From NCBI GenBank assembly GCA_013817555.1, contig JACDCN010000034.1:1-12368 (forward strand): DNA of 12,368 nt. The letters run 5' to 3'. Positions 1 to 6,928 of this stretch are shown in pieces. Position 1 is the first letter of the stretch, and each line of letters starts with the position of its first letter. The DNA comes from Actinomycetota bacterium. GTDB lineage: Bacteria > Actinomycetota > Thermoleophilia > Gaiellales > Gaiellaceae. A program made the translations under genes and the position numbers. The notes beneath the pieces are model-generated. The model was given only the letters and a program-made list of their open reading frames with translations. It made no database searches and was not told where the DNA came from.

Positions 1-1078
1 CCCGCCTGAAGGCCGTGAACGTGCCTCGCTCGATCGCCGCCCGCGCGCGTGCGGTCAGGTCGAGTACGAACCAGAGATTATGCAGGCTCAGGAGACGCAA
101 CCCGAGGATTTCGTCCTGTGTCACGAGATGCCGGATGTACGCGCGGGAGAAGCGGACGCAGGCAGGGCAGCCGCATTCCTCTTCGAGCGGACTGGGATCG
201 CGGGTGAAGCGAGCGTTCCGAAGGTTGAGCCGACCGCCCCAGGTCAGCGCCGAGCCGGTGCGAGCCGTGCGGGTTGGCAGCACGCAGTCGAACATGTCCA
301 CTCCGCGGGCGACGACCTCGAGAATGCCGGCGGGATCGCCGATCCCCATGAAGTAGCGAGGCTTGTCCTGCGGGAGCGCCGGCGCCGCCCACTCGACGCA
401 GTCGAGCATCTCCTCGCGCGACTCGCCGACCGCGAGGCCTCCGAGCGCGAAGCCATCGAACGGGAGCGCCGAGATCTCCTCGAGCGAGCGGCGGCGCAAC
501 TCCTCGTCGGTGCCGCCTTGGGAGATCCCGAAGCGAAGCTGACCGGGCGCCTTGGGGGCCGCGGCCTGGCGCTCCGCCCAGGTCGTTGTGAGACGGACTG
601 CCCGCTCGAGTTCGTGTCGGGCTGCGGGCGCCGGGAGGCACACGTCAAGGCACATGGCGATGTCTGAGCCGAGGCGACGCTGGATCTCCGCGACTTCCTC
701 GGGGGTGAAGTGGGCGGCTGATCCGTCGTAGACCGAGCGAAAGGTCACTCCTTGATCGTCGAGACCGAGAATCGTGTCCCGGAGCGAGAAGACCTGAAAG
801 CCTCCTGAATCGGTAAGGATCGGTCCGTCCCAGCCGGAGAAGGCATGGATCCCGCCCAGGCTTTCGATGACCGACTCTCCGGGACGAAAATGCAGGTGAT
901 ACGTGTTCCCGAGAATGACGTGGGCGCCGAGAGCCCGCACCTCGTCCGGGTGCAGCGACTTCACCGTGGCCTTTGTCCCCACGGGCATGAAGGCCGGGGT
1001 TGGAATCGGACCGTGCCCGGTGTCGAGGACGCCCGCGCGGGCGACACCCTCGGTTGCGGTGACACGGAAGGCGGTCAG
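1..1078 (-). CDS. tgt: Queuine/preQ1 tRNA-guanine transglycosylase (3' end beyond window)
   Basis: Exchanges guanine-34 of GUN-anticodon tRNAs for the queuosine precursor base, in the cytoplasm. The 359 visible residues cover almost the whole enzyme; roughly the last ten or so lie off the left edge. Numbering from the CTG at 1078-1076: the catalytic base is Asp90 in TDSGGFQVFS, the substrate loop GGLAVGE is at 213-219, the nucleophile is Asp264 in MFDCVLPTR, and the zinc site is Cys302, Cys304 and Cys307 (CGCPAC) with His333 in SLHNL. The frame is unbroken from 1153 down, after an in-frame TAG at 1156-1154. It holds no ATG, GTG or TTG before the conserved FRVTATEG segment. CTG gives a family-like N-terminus (MTAFRVTATEG), and the next in-frame ATG lies inside the domain at FMPVGTK. 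queA lies upstream in the same orientation, so the two probably work as a queuosine unit. Identity is secure; the start is not. Confidence 0.95.
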   Translation of the reverse strand, partial: MTAFRVTATEGVARAGVLDTGHGPIPTPAFMPVGTKATVKSLHPDEVRALGAHVILGNTYHLHFRPGESVIESLGGIHAFSGWDGPILTDSGGFQVFSLRDTILGLDDQGVTFRSVYDGSAAHFTPEEVAEIQRRLGSDIAMCLDVCLPAPAARHELERAVRLTTTWAERQAAAPKAPGQLRFGISQGGTDEELRRRSLEEISALPFDGFALGGLAVGESREEMLDCVEWAAPALPQDKPRYFMGIGDPAGILEVVARGVDMFDCVLPTRTARTGSALTWGGRLNLRNARFTRDPSPLEEECGCPACVRFSRAYIRHLVTQDEILGLRLLSLHNLWFVLDLTARARAAIERGTFTAFRR

Positions 1079-1137
1079 CGGACAGCGCTCAAGATCGCTC
1101 CACGCTCTCGGCGACCGGGAGAAAACCTTGGGGCCAC
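1075..1137 (-). CDS. Possible 20-codon leader ORF, or frameshifted 5' end of tgt
   Basis: GTG at 1137-1135 sits 6 nt after a perfect AGGAGG and opens a 20-codon frame ending at TGA 1077-1075. The TGA overlaps the CTG proposed as the tgt start (CTGA). The peptide is basic and arginine-rich, and I recognise no family. Three readings are possible: a leader peptide whose translation feeds ribosomes into tgt; the true tgt N-terminus, knocked out of frame by one missing base in the assembly (runs of four C and four T lie within it); or chance. The good ribosome site argues against chance, but a 20-residue extension would be unusual for this enzyme. Confidence 0.3.
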   Translation of the reverse strand: MAPRFSPGRRERGAILSAVR

Positions 1138-1143
1138 CCCTTG

Positions 1144-1149
1144 CCTCCT
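1144..1149 (-). promoter_or_regulatory. Strong Shine-Dalgarno AGGAGG before the tgt region
   Basis: This perfect AGGAGG has 6-nt spacing to the GTG at 1137-1135. It is the best ribosome-binding site in the window, yet it points at a start codon out of frame with tgt. It is about 65 nt from the CTG that is in frame, too far to serve that codon directly. Confidence 0.6.
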
Positions 1150-1158
1150 CCCACTACC

Positions 1159-1164
1159 AGCCTA
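1159..1164 (-). promoter_or_regulatory. Candidate -10 (TAGGCT) for tgt
   Basis: TAGGCT on the minus strand fits the actinobacterial TANNNT -10 pattern. It would start transcription near 1152, just before the AGGAGG. No convincing -35 element is visible. The queA-tgt gap (about 98 nt to the GTG) is long enough for a promoter. Just after the queA stop there is also a 5-bp hairpin (CACGG/CCGTG, 1221-1234) that lacks a T run and is too weak to call a terminator. Confidence 0.3.
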
Positions 1165-1235
1165 TTGCGAAAGTGCATACGCATGTGAGACGTGATCGTG
1201 CCGAAACCGTGCCAATGCAACACGGAACACCGTGG

Positions 1236-2174
1236 TCACAGCACGAGCATCGCGTCGCCGAAGGAGTAAAACCGATATCGCTCGGCAATCGCGGCGCGGT
1301 AGATCTCATGGGTCTCCTCGACCCCCACGAAGGCCATGACGAGTGCGAGCAGGCTCGACCGGGGAAGATGGAAGTTCGTCAGCAGCGCGTCTACGCGCAC
1401 GAACTCGAAACCAGGCGTGATGAAGAGATCGGTGCGCCCCAGGAGCTCGCCCGAGCGGATGACGGTCTCGAGCGTACGCACTGTCGTCGTTCCCACTGCG
1501 AGCACACGCGGGGCGCTCGCGACCCGCTCCCACGCCTCTTGTTTCACGCGGTAGCGCTCACCGTGCAGCACATGGTCTTCGAGACGATCGCCGGCGAGAG
1601 GCCGAAAGGTGTCGAGACCGACGTGGAGCGTGATCGCGACATGGTCGAACTGCGAGAGCAGCTCGGGCGTGAAGTGAAGCCCTGCAGTCGGCGCCGCCGC
1701 CGAGCCGAGCTCGTCGGCATACACCGTCTGATAGCGCTCGGGGTCGGACAATCGCTCGTGGATGTACGGCGGAAGCGGCACTTCGCCCTCGCCACTCCCT
1801 TCGAGCCTGAGCAACCAGCGCCCGTCGCCGAGTGACTGCACCAGCTCGACCGGACCGAGGCGCTCGCCGACTCGCAAACGCCGCGTCGGTCGCGCCAGAC
1901 CTTCCCAGAGCCCGTCCTCGAGCTCCTCGACGAGAAGCACTTCGACGGCGCCCCCGGTTGCGCGCCGCAGCAAGAGCCGCCCGTGGCGAACTCTCGTGTC
2001 GTTGACGACGACGAGCTCGCCCGAAAGCAAATCGGGGAACTCGGCAAAGACCCGATGCTCGATTCTTCCCGTCGACCGGCGGTAGACGAGCAACCGCGAG
2101 TCGTCTCGTCGGGCGGGGGGACGCTGCGCGATCAGCCCCTCCGGAAGCTCGTAGTCGAGAAGCACGGTGTCCAT
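1236..2174 (-). CDS. queA: S-adenosylmethionine:tRNA ribosyltransferase-isomerase
   Basis: Transfers and isomerises the ribosyl part of S-adenosylmethionine onto 7-aminomethyl-deazaguanine in tRNA, giving epoxyqueuosine. This is the step after Tgt, whose gene follows downstream. The 312-residue protein carries the family signatures along its whole length: DYELPEGLIAQRP near the N-terminus, VVNDTRV around 56-62, GSAAAPTAGLHFT near the middle, TLHVGLDTFRP, VGTTTVRTLE, LLTNFHLPRSSLLALV, and the C-terminal YRFYSFGDAM. It is shorter than the E. coli enzyme (about 356 residues) but ends normally, so I read it as a compact form rather than a truncation. The ATG at 2174-2172 gives the expected MDTVLLDYELP start, and an overlapping longer minus-strand frame lacks family similarity. 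The gene is transcribed away from the coiled-coil gene at 2202 across 27 bp. Confidence 0.97.
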   Translation of the reverse strand: MDTVLLDYELPEGLIAQRPPARRDDSRLLVYRRSTGRIEHRVFAEFPDLLSGELVVVNDTRVRHGRLLLRRATGGAVEVLLVEELEDGLWEGLARPTRRLRVGERLGPVELVQSLGDGRWLLRLEGSGEGEVPLPPYIHERLSDPERYQTVYADELGSAAAPTAGLHFTPELLSQFDHVAITLHVGLDTFRPLAGDRLEDHVLHGERYRVKQEAWERVASAPRVLAVGTTTVRTLETVIRSGELLGRTDLFITPGFEFVRVDALLTNFHLPRSSLLALVMAFVGVEETHEIYRAAIAERYRFYSFGDAMLVL

Positions 2175-2183
2175 CCGGCGCGG

Positions 2184-2193
2184 AGAGTAGCCT
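2184..2193. promoter_or_regulatory. Overlapping divergent -10 elements between queA and the 2202 gene
   Basis: The 27-bp gap holds TACTCT on the minus strand (2189-2184, 9 nt from the queA ATG) and TAGCCT on the plus strand (2188-2193, 8 nt from the ATG at 2202). Both fit TANNNT and they share two bases, so one melted region could fire in both directions. Transcripts would have leaders of only a few bases. I saw no good Shine-Dalgarno for either gene and did not identify -35 elements. Confidence 0.35.
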
Positions 2194-2201
2194 CGGCGCC
2201 C

Positions 2202-2672
2202 ATGGATGCACTCGCCCTGGAACGTGCGCAGCAGCGCATTGCCGAAGCCGCCGCTCGCCGACCCGAGCCGGCCTTGCTCGAGGCCACGCTCGAACGGTCA
2301 CGAAGGCAGATCGAAACGCTCGCCGAGGTGACAGCTGGTCTCGAAGCGTCAATTCCTGTTCAGGTCGGTGTCGCGGTTCGCGACGGTCTCCGCGTCGAGG
2401 TGCTCCCTGTGGCTCGCCACATCGCCGAGATTCGCGGCCTGCTCAACCAGACGATTCGGCGGCTGGAGCGGATCGAAGGAGACCTTCTCGCAGAGCGGCA
2501 TGCACGCGTGGACGACCTTGCGCTTCTCGTGGACCTGGTCAGCTCCGGCTGGCGCGGGGTCGACGCGCGACTGGCGCGCCTCGAGCGTGGCCAAACCGCG
2601 CCGTCGATCGACGTCGACAAGCTGGCACGAACGGACGTCGACGCGCTCGTCGGGCACGCGGCAGCCGCGTAG
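2202..2672 (+). CDS. Hypothetical helical / coiled-coil protein, 156 aa
   Basis: I do not recognise a family. The protein is almost wholly predicted helix, rich in Leu, Ala, Arg and Glu with heptad-like spacing (for example ERAQQRIAEAA near 7-17 and NQTIRRLERIEGDLLAERHARV in the middle, shown here only as a landmark region), and a proline-containing break around 60-75. It has no signal peptide, membrane segment or cysteine motif, so a cytoplasmic oligomerising or scaffold role is only a guess. The frame is open from 1983, but everything before 2202 lies antisense to queA; the ATG at 2202 is the first start clear of queA. It is divergent from queA and converges on the histidine kinase gene with 7 bp between stops. 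Real coding is likely because the frame is open outside the queA shadow with plausible protein-like composition, but no homology supports it here. Confidence 0.65.
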   Translation: MDALALERAQQRIAEAAARRPEPALLEATLERSRRQIETLAEVTAGLEASIPVQVGVAVRDGLRVEVLPVARHIAEIRGLLNQTIRRLERIEGDLLAERHARVDDLALLVDLVSSGWRGVDARLARLERGQTAPSIDVDKLARTDVDALVGHAAAA

Positions 2673-2679
2673 CGACGCG

Positions 2680-4080
2680 CTATCCGTCGACCGCGATCGG
2701 AAGAACGAGCCGGAAGCGGCTTCCCTTGCCGGGTGCGGACGAGAGTTCGATGCTGCCGCCGAGCGCGACCGCGAGCTCTCTCGCAATCGGGAGACCGAGC
2801 CCGGTCCCGTTCACGTCGTTGGAGATGAACGGCTCGAAGATACGGTCGCGCTGCTCCGTCGAGATCCCGGGACCGGAGTCCGCGACGTCCACGCGCACGG
2901 TCCCGTTCTCCGCCGCGAGCTCGAGCTCGATCCGACCCCCGTCCGGCGTCCAGCGGAAGGCATTGGTGAGCAAGTTCGAGATGACCTGTAGGACGCGGTC
3001 GCCGTCCGACACGATGACTGGTGGCTCCGGGACCGCCTCCAGCCGGTAGTCGATCTCTCGTCGCCGCGCCTCTTCGGCGAAGGCGCTGTACGCGTGATCG
3101 AGCACTCGCCCGAGATCGACCTCCTCGTGACGAACCGTGAACCGGTGGGCCTGCAGCTTCGCGAGGTCGAGAACGTCTCCAACCAGCCGCTCCAGACGAT
3201 CTGCCTCCGACGCGATCACGTCGAGTGAGCTCCGTACTTGCTCTGGCTCAGACACGATGCCCTCGCGTAGCGCCTCTACGTGGCCACGAATCGCGGTCAG
3301 AGGCGTGCGCAGCTCGTGCGAGACCGACATGAGGAACGAACGCTTCAGCTGCTCGCCCTCGGCGAGCTTCGCGACCATCCGGCGGAAACGGTCGCTGAGG
3401 AGAGAGATCTCGTCGCTTCCGCGCGGTTCCGGGATCTCGACGTCGTAGCGGCCCGCAGCGACGTCCTGCGTCGCCCGCGTCAGGGTGAGCACAGGCTCGG
3501 TGAAACGCCGGGACAACCACCAGAAGAGCATGCCGGCAAGGCCGACCCCGACCGCGAGCGCGAGCGCGAGGCGTCCCAGCAGTGTCAGCCACTGGGCGCG
3601 GAGCTCCGTCACCGGCTTGGCGACCACCAACCAGCCGAACGCCTCCGTTCCGCTGACAAGCCGAACGGGCTGGGCGGCCGCGATCAGCCTCGTGTCATCG
3701 CCCGGCGGCGTGAACTCGAACGTCACCAGCCGGTCACGTGCGAGATCCACGTCCTCGAGCGCGCTGCGAGGCAGCCGTGTCAACCCAAACCGCTGCCCGG
3801 GAAAGAGCGATAGGCCGACATAGAAGAGCTCGTCCCCGGTCGCGAGCTCGAGATTCCGAGCCGCAAATGCCGGGGCCAGCGTGCCCTCGTCGCTCGAACG
3901 CAGAGCCGCCTGGGCGTACAGATCAGCCAGCCCGGCTGCCTCCCGCGACAGCTCGCGGATCGACTCCGTTCGGGTCACGTCCTGGAAAAGCCGAACTGCA
4001 AGTGCGATGGAGACGAGGCCGAACACCAGCACGACCGTGAGAAAGAGCGCCGTAAGTCGAAAACGAAGCGTCCCGAGCAT
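2680..4080 (-). CDS. Sensor histidine kinase, HAMP/HisKA/HATPase
   Basis: Membrane sensor that autophosphorylates and should signal to the OmpR-type regulator encoded just upstream. Order along 466 residues: membrane helix 1 about 8-31; extracytoplasmic sensing region about 32-165 with no family I recognise; membrane helix 2 about 168-189; HAMP linker about 190-242; HisKA with the phospho-acceptor His255 in SVSHELRTPL; and a C-terminal ATPase domain. The ATPase has the N box NLLTNAFRWTP (369-379), G1 DSGPGI (401-406), F box IFEPF (414-418) and G2 GTGLGL (425-430). All catalytic motifs are intact. The ATG at 4080-4078 has GGGAG 5 nt upstream, and the gap after the regulator stop is 21 bp. It is the last gene of a secreted protein-regulator-kinase operon. 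The stimulus cannot be told from the sequence. Confidence 0.95.
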   Translation of the reverse strand: MLGTLRFRLTALFLTVVLVFGLVSIALAVRLFQDVTRTESIRELSREAAGLADLYAQAALRSSDEGTLAPAFAARNLELATGDELFYVGLSLFPGQRFGLTRLPRSALEDVDLARDRLVTFEFTPPGDDTRLIAAAQPVRLVSGTEAFGWLVVAKPVTELRAQWLTLLGRLALALAVGVGLAGMLFWWLSRRFTEPVLTLTRATQDVAAGRYDVEIPEPRGSDEISLLSDRFRRMVAKLAEGEQLKRSFLMSVSHELRTPLTAIRGHVEALREGIVSEPEQVRSSLDVIASEADRLERLVGDVLDLAKLQAHRFTVRHEEVDLGRVLDHAYSAFAEEARRREIDYRLEAVPEPPVIVSDGDRVLQVISNLLTNAFRWTPDGGRIELELAAENGTVRVDVADSGPGISTEQRDRIFEPFISNDVNGTGLGLPIARELAVALGGSIELSSAPGKGSRFRLVLPIAVDG

Positions 4081-4090
4081 GGGCGCTCCC

Positions 4091-4096
4091 AGAGTA
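4091..4096 (-). promoter_or_regulatory. Candidate internal -10 (TACTCT) before the kinase gene
   Basis: TACTCT lies 10 nt before the kinase ATG, in the 21-bp gap after the regulator gene, next to the GGGAG ribosome site. It fits TANNNT, but it could be coincidence because the kinase is well placed for read-through from the operon promoter. Confidence 0.2.
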
Positions 4097-4101
4097 GATC
4101 G

Positions 4102-4809
4102 CTATGCGGTCGGGGCGGGCGTGCGCTCGCTCGCGACCTTGTAGCCGACGCCCCACACGGTGACGATCGGGGACGCGTCCCCGAGCTTGCGCCTGATCTG
4201 CCGGACATGCACGTCGACCGTCCGTGTGTCGCCGGCGAACGTGTACCCCCACACGCGCTCGAGCAGCTGATCGCGAGTGAGGACGATTCCTCGATGATCG
4301 AGCAGCTCCCACAAGAGCTCGAACTCCTTTGGCGCGAGACGGATCTCCTCGTCGCCGACGTACACCTCTCGCTTGCCCGAGTTGATGGCGAGGTCCCCGT
4401 GCCGGAGCTCTTCGCTCTCGCCGCGCCGACGGTCCGGTGCGGCGCGACGAAGCACGCTCTTGACGCGGGCGACGAGCTCCCGCGGATTGAACGGCTTCGT
4501 CATGTAGTCGTCCGCACCAACCTCGAGGCCGATGATCTTGTCCACGTCCTCGTCTCGCGCGGTGAGCATCAGGATCGGCACGTCCGAAGCTTTGCGAATC
4601 CGGCGGCAGAGCTCGACACCATCGCCGTCCGGCAGATTGAGGTCGAGGATGATCAGCGCCGGCGGCTCGCTGGCGAGCTCAACCAGCGCGTTCTGGGCTG
4701 TCGAGGCGGTCCGGACGCCGTAGCCAGCGTTCCGAAGATAAGCCGCGACGAACGTCGCGATCGACGCCTCGTCCTCGACGACCAAGATGGTGTGCTGCTG
4801 CTGGCTCAT
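4102..4809 (-). CDS. OmpR/PhoB-family DNA-binding response regulator
   Basis: Cytoplasmic transcription regulator of a two-component system; its partner is almost certainly the kinase encoded next. The 235 residues hold a receiver domain (about 7-119) with acidic residues Glu12/Asp13, phospho-acceptor Asp56 in LIILDLNLPDGDG, Thr83 in MLTARD and Lys105 in YMTKPF. A winged-helix domain (about 133-226) includes LAPKEFELLWELL, the recognition-helix region DTRTVDVHVRQIRRKL and the terminal wing VWGVGYK. I chose the ATG at 4809-4807 because it gives the usual short lead-in to ILVVEDE; the frame stays open further upstream but runs antisense-free through another gene in a different frame. The start overlaps the upstream stop as ATGA, so translation is probably coupled. 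A likely DNA target is the TGTAAG repeat in front of the operon (inference). Confidence 0.95.
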   Translation of the reverse strand: MSQQQHTILVVEDEASIATFVAAYLRNAGYGVRTASTAQNALVELASEPPALIILDLNLPDGDGVELCRRIRKASDVPILMLTARDEDVDKIIGLEVGADDYMTKPFNPRELVARVKSVLRRAAPDRRRGESEELRHGDLAINSGKREVYVGDEEIRLAPKEFELLWELLDHRGIVLTRDQLLERVWGYTFAGDTRTVDVHVRQIRRKLGDASPIVTVWGVGYKVASERTPAPTA

Positions 4810-5339
4810 TTCTGCACTCGCGAGCCGTCCCCGGACGGCGAGCCTAGAGTGAAGCGCTGGGGCTCGTCTGGAAGCGGAGTGCACAACGTCCGCTCGACGT
4901 CGCAGTCGACGCCGTCCTCGAGGGAATACACGCCGACATCCTCTCCCGACAACCGCGGCTCACCGTCGAGAGACACGACACCGCGGCCGACTGCCGAGAC
5001 GGAGATACCCGATCCGCGGACGACAATCCTGTAGCCGCCACCAACCATCCGGAAGCGAAGTCCCTGGCCACGGTAGAGCACGGTCTTCGGCCCGAGTCGC
5101 TCCTGCGTCAGCTTGCGACCGACCACCAGCGCCGAATAGCGGTCCCGCGGTGTGTGATCGGTCACCCGGAGCGTGCCGGTGGACAGACGTCCGAGAACGG
5201 AGCCGTTCAAATCGAGCATGACCATGCCTCTCCCGTCCTCGACCGAGAGCACGCCGACGTCCGGCGCCGCTGCTCCGGCGGAGCCCCCGAGGACCGCAGC
5301 AGCGGCGATCGAGCAGGCAAAGAGGATGAGCTTGCGCAT
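4806..5339 (-). CDS. Secreted protein of unknown function, 177 aa, linked to a two-component system
   Basis: First gene of the operon with the response regulator and kinase. MRKLILFACS followed by an Ala/Gly-rich stretch is a typical signal peptide, with cleavage likely near the AGAAA at 21-25, so the product should act outside the membrane, where the kinase's sensing region also lies. The mature part looks beta-rich with many Gly and Val residues. A 12-residue segment occurs twice: DVGVLSVEDGRG at 27-38 and DVGVYSLEDGVD at 134-145 (8 of 12 identical). Two cysteines, Cys146 and Cys153, could form a disulfide. I cannot name the family. It might be an accessory sensor or a target of the pathway, but this is only suggested by position. 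The ATG at 5339-5337 was chosen because it starts the signal peptide; the frame extends upstream without one. Confidence 0.85.
   Translation of the reverse strand: MRKLILFACSIAAAAVLGGSAGAAAPDVGVLSVEDGRGMVMLDLNGSVLGRLSTGTLRVTDHTPRDRYSALVVGRKLTQERLGPKTVLYRGQGLRFRMVGGGYRIVVRGSGISVSAVGRGVVSLDGEPRLSGEDVGVYSLEDGVDCDVERTLCTPLPDEPQRFTLGSPSGDGSRVQK
4824..4839. repeat. Short GC-rich hairpin just upstream of the regulator start
   Basis: GCCGTCC and GGACGGC are perfect inverted arms separated by CC, within the last codons of the secreted-protein gene and 14 nt before the regulator ATG. In the mRNA it could form a tight stem close to the coupled start site and tune regulator translation. Chance is possible in GC-rich coding DNA. 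Confidence 0.3.
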
Positions 5340-5388
5340 GACGCCAGGCCCAGTATCGAGATTCGGCATGAATCCAGCATCAAAACCG

Positions 5389-5412
5389 TGTAAGGAGACT
5401 GTAAGCGTCTCC
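5389..5412. promoter_or_regulatory. Putative response-regulator operator: direct repeat plus inverted repeat
   Basis: TGTAAG occurs at 5389-5394 and again at 5400-5405, an 11-bp period (one helical turn), which is the usual layout of OmpR/PhoB-family binding sites. The same bases overlap an inverted repeat, GGAGAC (5394-5399) and GTCTCC (5407-5412), with a 7-bp spacer. It lies in the divergent region between the two-component operon (start 5339) and the antiporter (start 5483), so it could control either or both. A minus-strand TACAGT (5403-5398) inside it could be a -10, in which case binding would repress. Confidence 0.5.
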
Positions 5413-5464
5413 GCGGGGTGGTGGGCTAGTTTGAAATTTACCCTCCGCGATCCGCGCCGCATCG

Positions 5465-5470
5465 TAGATT
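5465..5470 (+). promoter_or_regulatory. Candidate -10 (TAGATT) for the antiporter gene
   Basis: TAGATT fits TANNNT and ends 12 nt before the ATG at 5483, which would give a leader of about 5 nt. No Shine-Dalgarno is visible before the ATG, consistent with leaderless-type initiation. There is no recognisable -35 at normal spacing; TTGAAA at 5431-5436 is too far away. Confidence 0.35.
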
Positions 5471-5482
5471 CCACTTCGTCAG

Positions 5483-6928
5483 ATGACCGAGATCTTCGAC
5501 TTCGGCGCCATCGTCCTCCTCGTCTCCTCAGGCGTCTTCCTCGCCGTCCTCGGAATGCGGCTCGCGGATCGGGTCTCTCTCCCGAACGCGGCGATCTTCT
5601 TGATCGCGGCAGGGCTGCTCGCGGCGTCATCCGACTCGTTCCGTGACGCGCTGTCGATCGAGGTGGTCGAGCGGATCGGAGTCGTTGCGCTGATCGTCAT
5701 CCTGTTCGACGGGGGGCTTCACATCGGCCTCGCTCGCTTCCGCAAATCGGCCAAGCCCATCTTGGCGCTCGGTATCCTGGGCACGTTTGCGACCTGGGGG
5801 CTGGTCGCTTTCGCCGCCCACTACACCCTGGGGCTCTCCTGGATCACCGCCGGGCTGATCGGCGCCGCGATCGCCCCCACCGATCCCGCGGTTACGTTCT
5901 CCGTCTTCGGTGGCCGGGAGGTGCGCGGACGGGCGGGGACGATCCTCGAGGGCGAGGCCGGCACGAACGACCCGGTGGGGATCGCGCTCATGATCGGGAT
6001 GATCGAGCTCGCGACGGAGGACGGAGGAAGTATCGCCGTCGTTCTCGAGGAGTTCGCGATCGAGATGGGGATCGGGCTCGCGGTCGGAGTCGCCGGCGCG
6101 ATGCTGCTCTTACCCGTTTTCCAACGGGTACGCCTCACGAGCCCGGCTCTCTACCCCATCCGCGTCTTGGCCGGAGCCGGCATTATCTATGGGCTCGCTT
6201 CCGTTGCCCACGGGTCCGGGTTCCTTGCGGTCTTCGTCGCCGGAGTGCTGCTCGGTGACGTGGCATTGACACGCAAGGGAGAGATCGAGGTATTCCACTC
6301 GTCACTCGCTGCGCTGGCCGAGATCGCCGCGTTCGCCGCTCTCGGGCTCTCGGTGGGGTACAGCGATCTCGACCATGCGACCGTCTGGGCCCAAGGCCTC
6401 GTCCTTGCCCTTGTGCTCGCCCTCGTTCTGCGGCCTCTGGCACTCGTGCCGCTGCTCGCGCCTGTGCGGCTCCGTCGTGGGGAGAAGCTCTTCATCGTCT
6501 GGGGTGGCCTGAAGGGCGCCGTCCCGATTCTCCTCGGCTCCCTCGCCGTGCTCGCCGGTGTCGAGGATTCAGGTCGTATCTACGGGATCATCTTCGTCGT
6601 CGTCCTATTCTCGGTCCTGGTGCAGGGAAGCTCGATCACCTTCGTCGCCAAGCGTTTGCACGTGCCGTTCCGGACCGTCGACCAGGACCTCGTCGAAACG
6701 TTCGAGTTCGCCGTGGGCGAGTTCGCCTTTGCAAATGGTCGACGGATCGAAGAGCTCCCCCTCGCCGAGCGCGCCTGGATCGGCGTTCTCGTCCGCGACT
6801 CGCGTCCACAGGCGTTCGGCCCCCAGACCGTGCTCGAGCGAGGCGACCGCGTGCAGGTGTACGGTCAGCCCGAGACCGTCCCGGCACTCACGCGAATCTT
6901 CGCCGGTCGCTCTCAGTCATACGAATAG
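5483..6928 (+). CDS. CPA1-type cation/proton antiporter with TrkA_C domain
   Basis: Inner-membrane Na+ or K+/H+ exchanger of the NhaP/NhaP2 (CvrA) type. Of 481 residues, about 1-395 form 12-13 hydrophobic helices. Key motifs are TDPA (133-136) and the transport site in EGEAGTNDPVGIAL with Asn162-Asp163, plus WGGLKGAVPILLG (340-352), a signature of the CPA1 family. Residues about 403-475 (FEFAVGEFAF through GDRVQVYG) look like a TrkA_C/RCK_C domain, which in relatives binds a regulatory ligand and gates transport; this favours K+/H+ exchange as in NhaP2, but the ion cannot be settled from sequence. The ATG at 5483 begins just before the first helix. The gene is divergent from the two-component operon and may share its operator. 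Its last 16 bp overlap the 3' end of the dehydrogenase gene on the other strand. Confidence 0.93.
   Translation: MTEIFDFGAIVLLVSSGVFLAVLGMRLADRVSLPNAAIFLIAAGLLAASSDSFRDALSIEVVERIGVVALIVILFDGGLHIGLARFRKSAKPILALGILGTFATWGLVAFAAHYTLGLSWITAGLIGAAIAPTDPAVTFSVFGGREVRGRAGTILEGEAGTNDPVGIALMIGMIELATEDGGSIAVVLEEFAIEMGIGLAVGVAGAMLLLPVFQRVRLTSPALYPIRVLAGAGIIYGLASVAHGSGFLAVFVAGVLLGDVALTRKGEIEVFHSSLAALAEIAAFAALGLSVGYSDLDHATVWAQGLVLALVLALVLRPLALVPLLAPVRLRRGEKLFIVWGGLKGAVPILLGSLAVLAGVEDSGRIYGIIFVVVLFSVLVQGSSITFVAKRLHVPFRTVDQDLVETFEFAVGEFAFANGRRIEELPLAERAWIGVLVRDSRPQAFGPQTVLERGDRVQVYGQPETVPALTRIFAGRSQSYE

Noticed and set aside
1221..1234. CACGG/CCGTG hairpin after queA as a terminator
   Set aside because: The stem is only 5 bp and is not followed by a T run.
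903..1835. Plus-strand frame of 310 codons across tgt and queA
   Set aside because: It is antisense to two clear enzymes and has low-complexity Arg/Glu/His composition typical of GC-rich shadow frames.
1983..2201. Upstream extension of the 2202 gene
   Set aside because: The extension is antisense to the queA 5' end and reads as a shadow; the ATG at 2202 is the first start clear of queA.
2670..2682. TAGCG/CGCTA mini-palindrome containing the stop codons of both convergent genes, as a terminator
   Set aside because: A 5-bp stem with a 3-nt loop and no T run is too weak; the symmetry comes largely from the two TAG stops.
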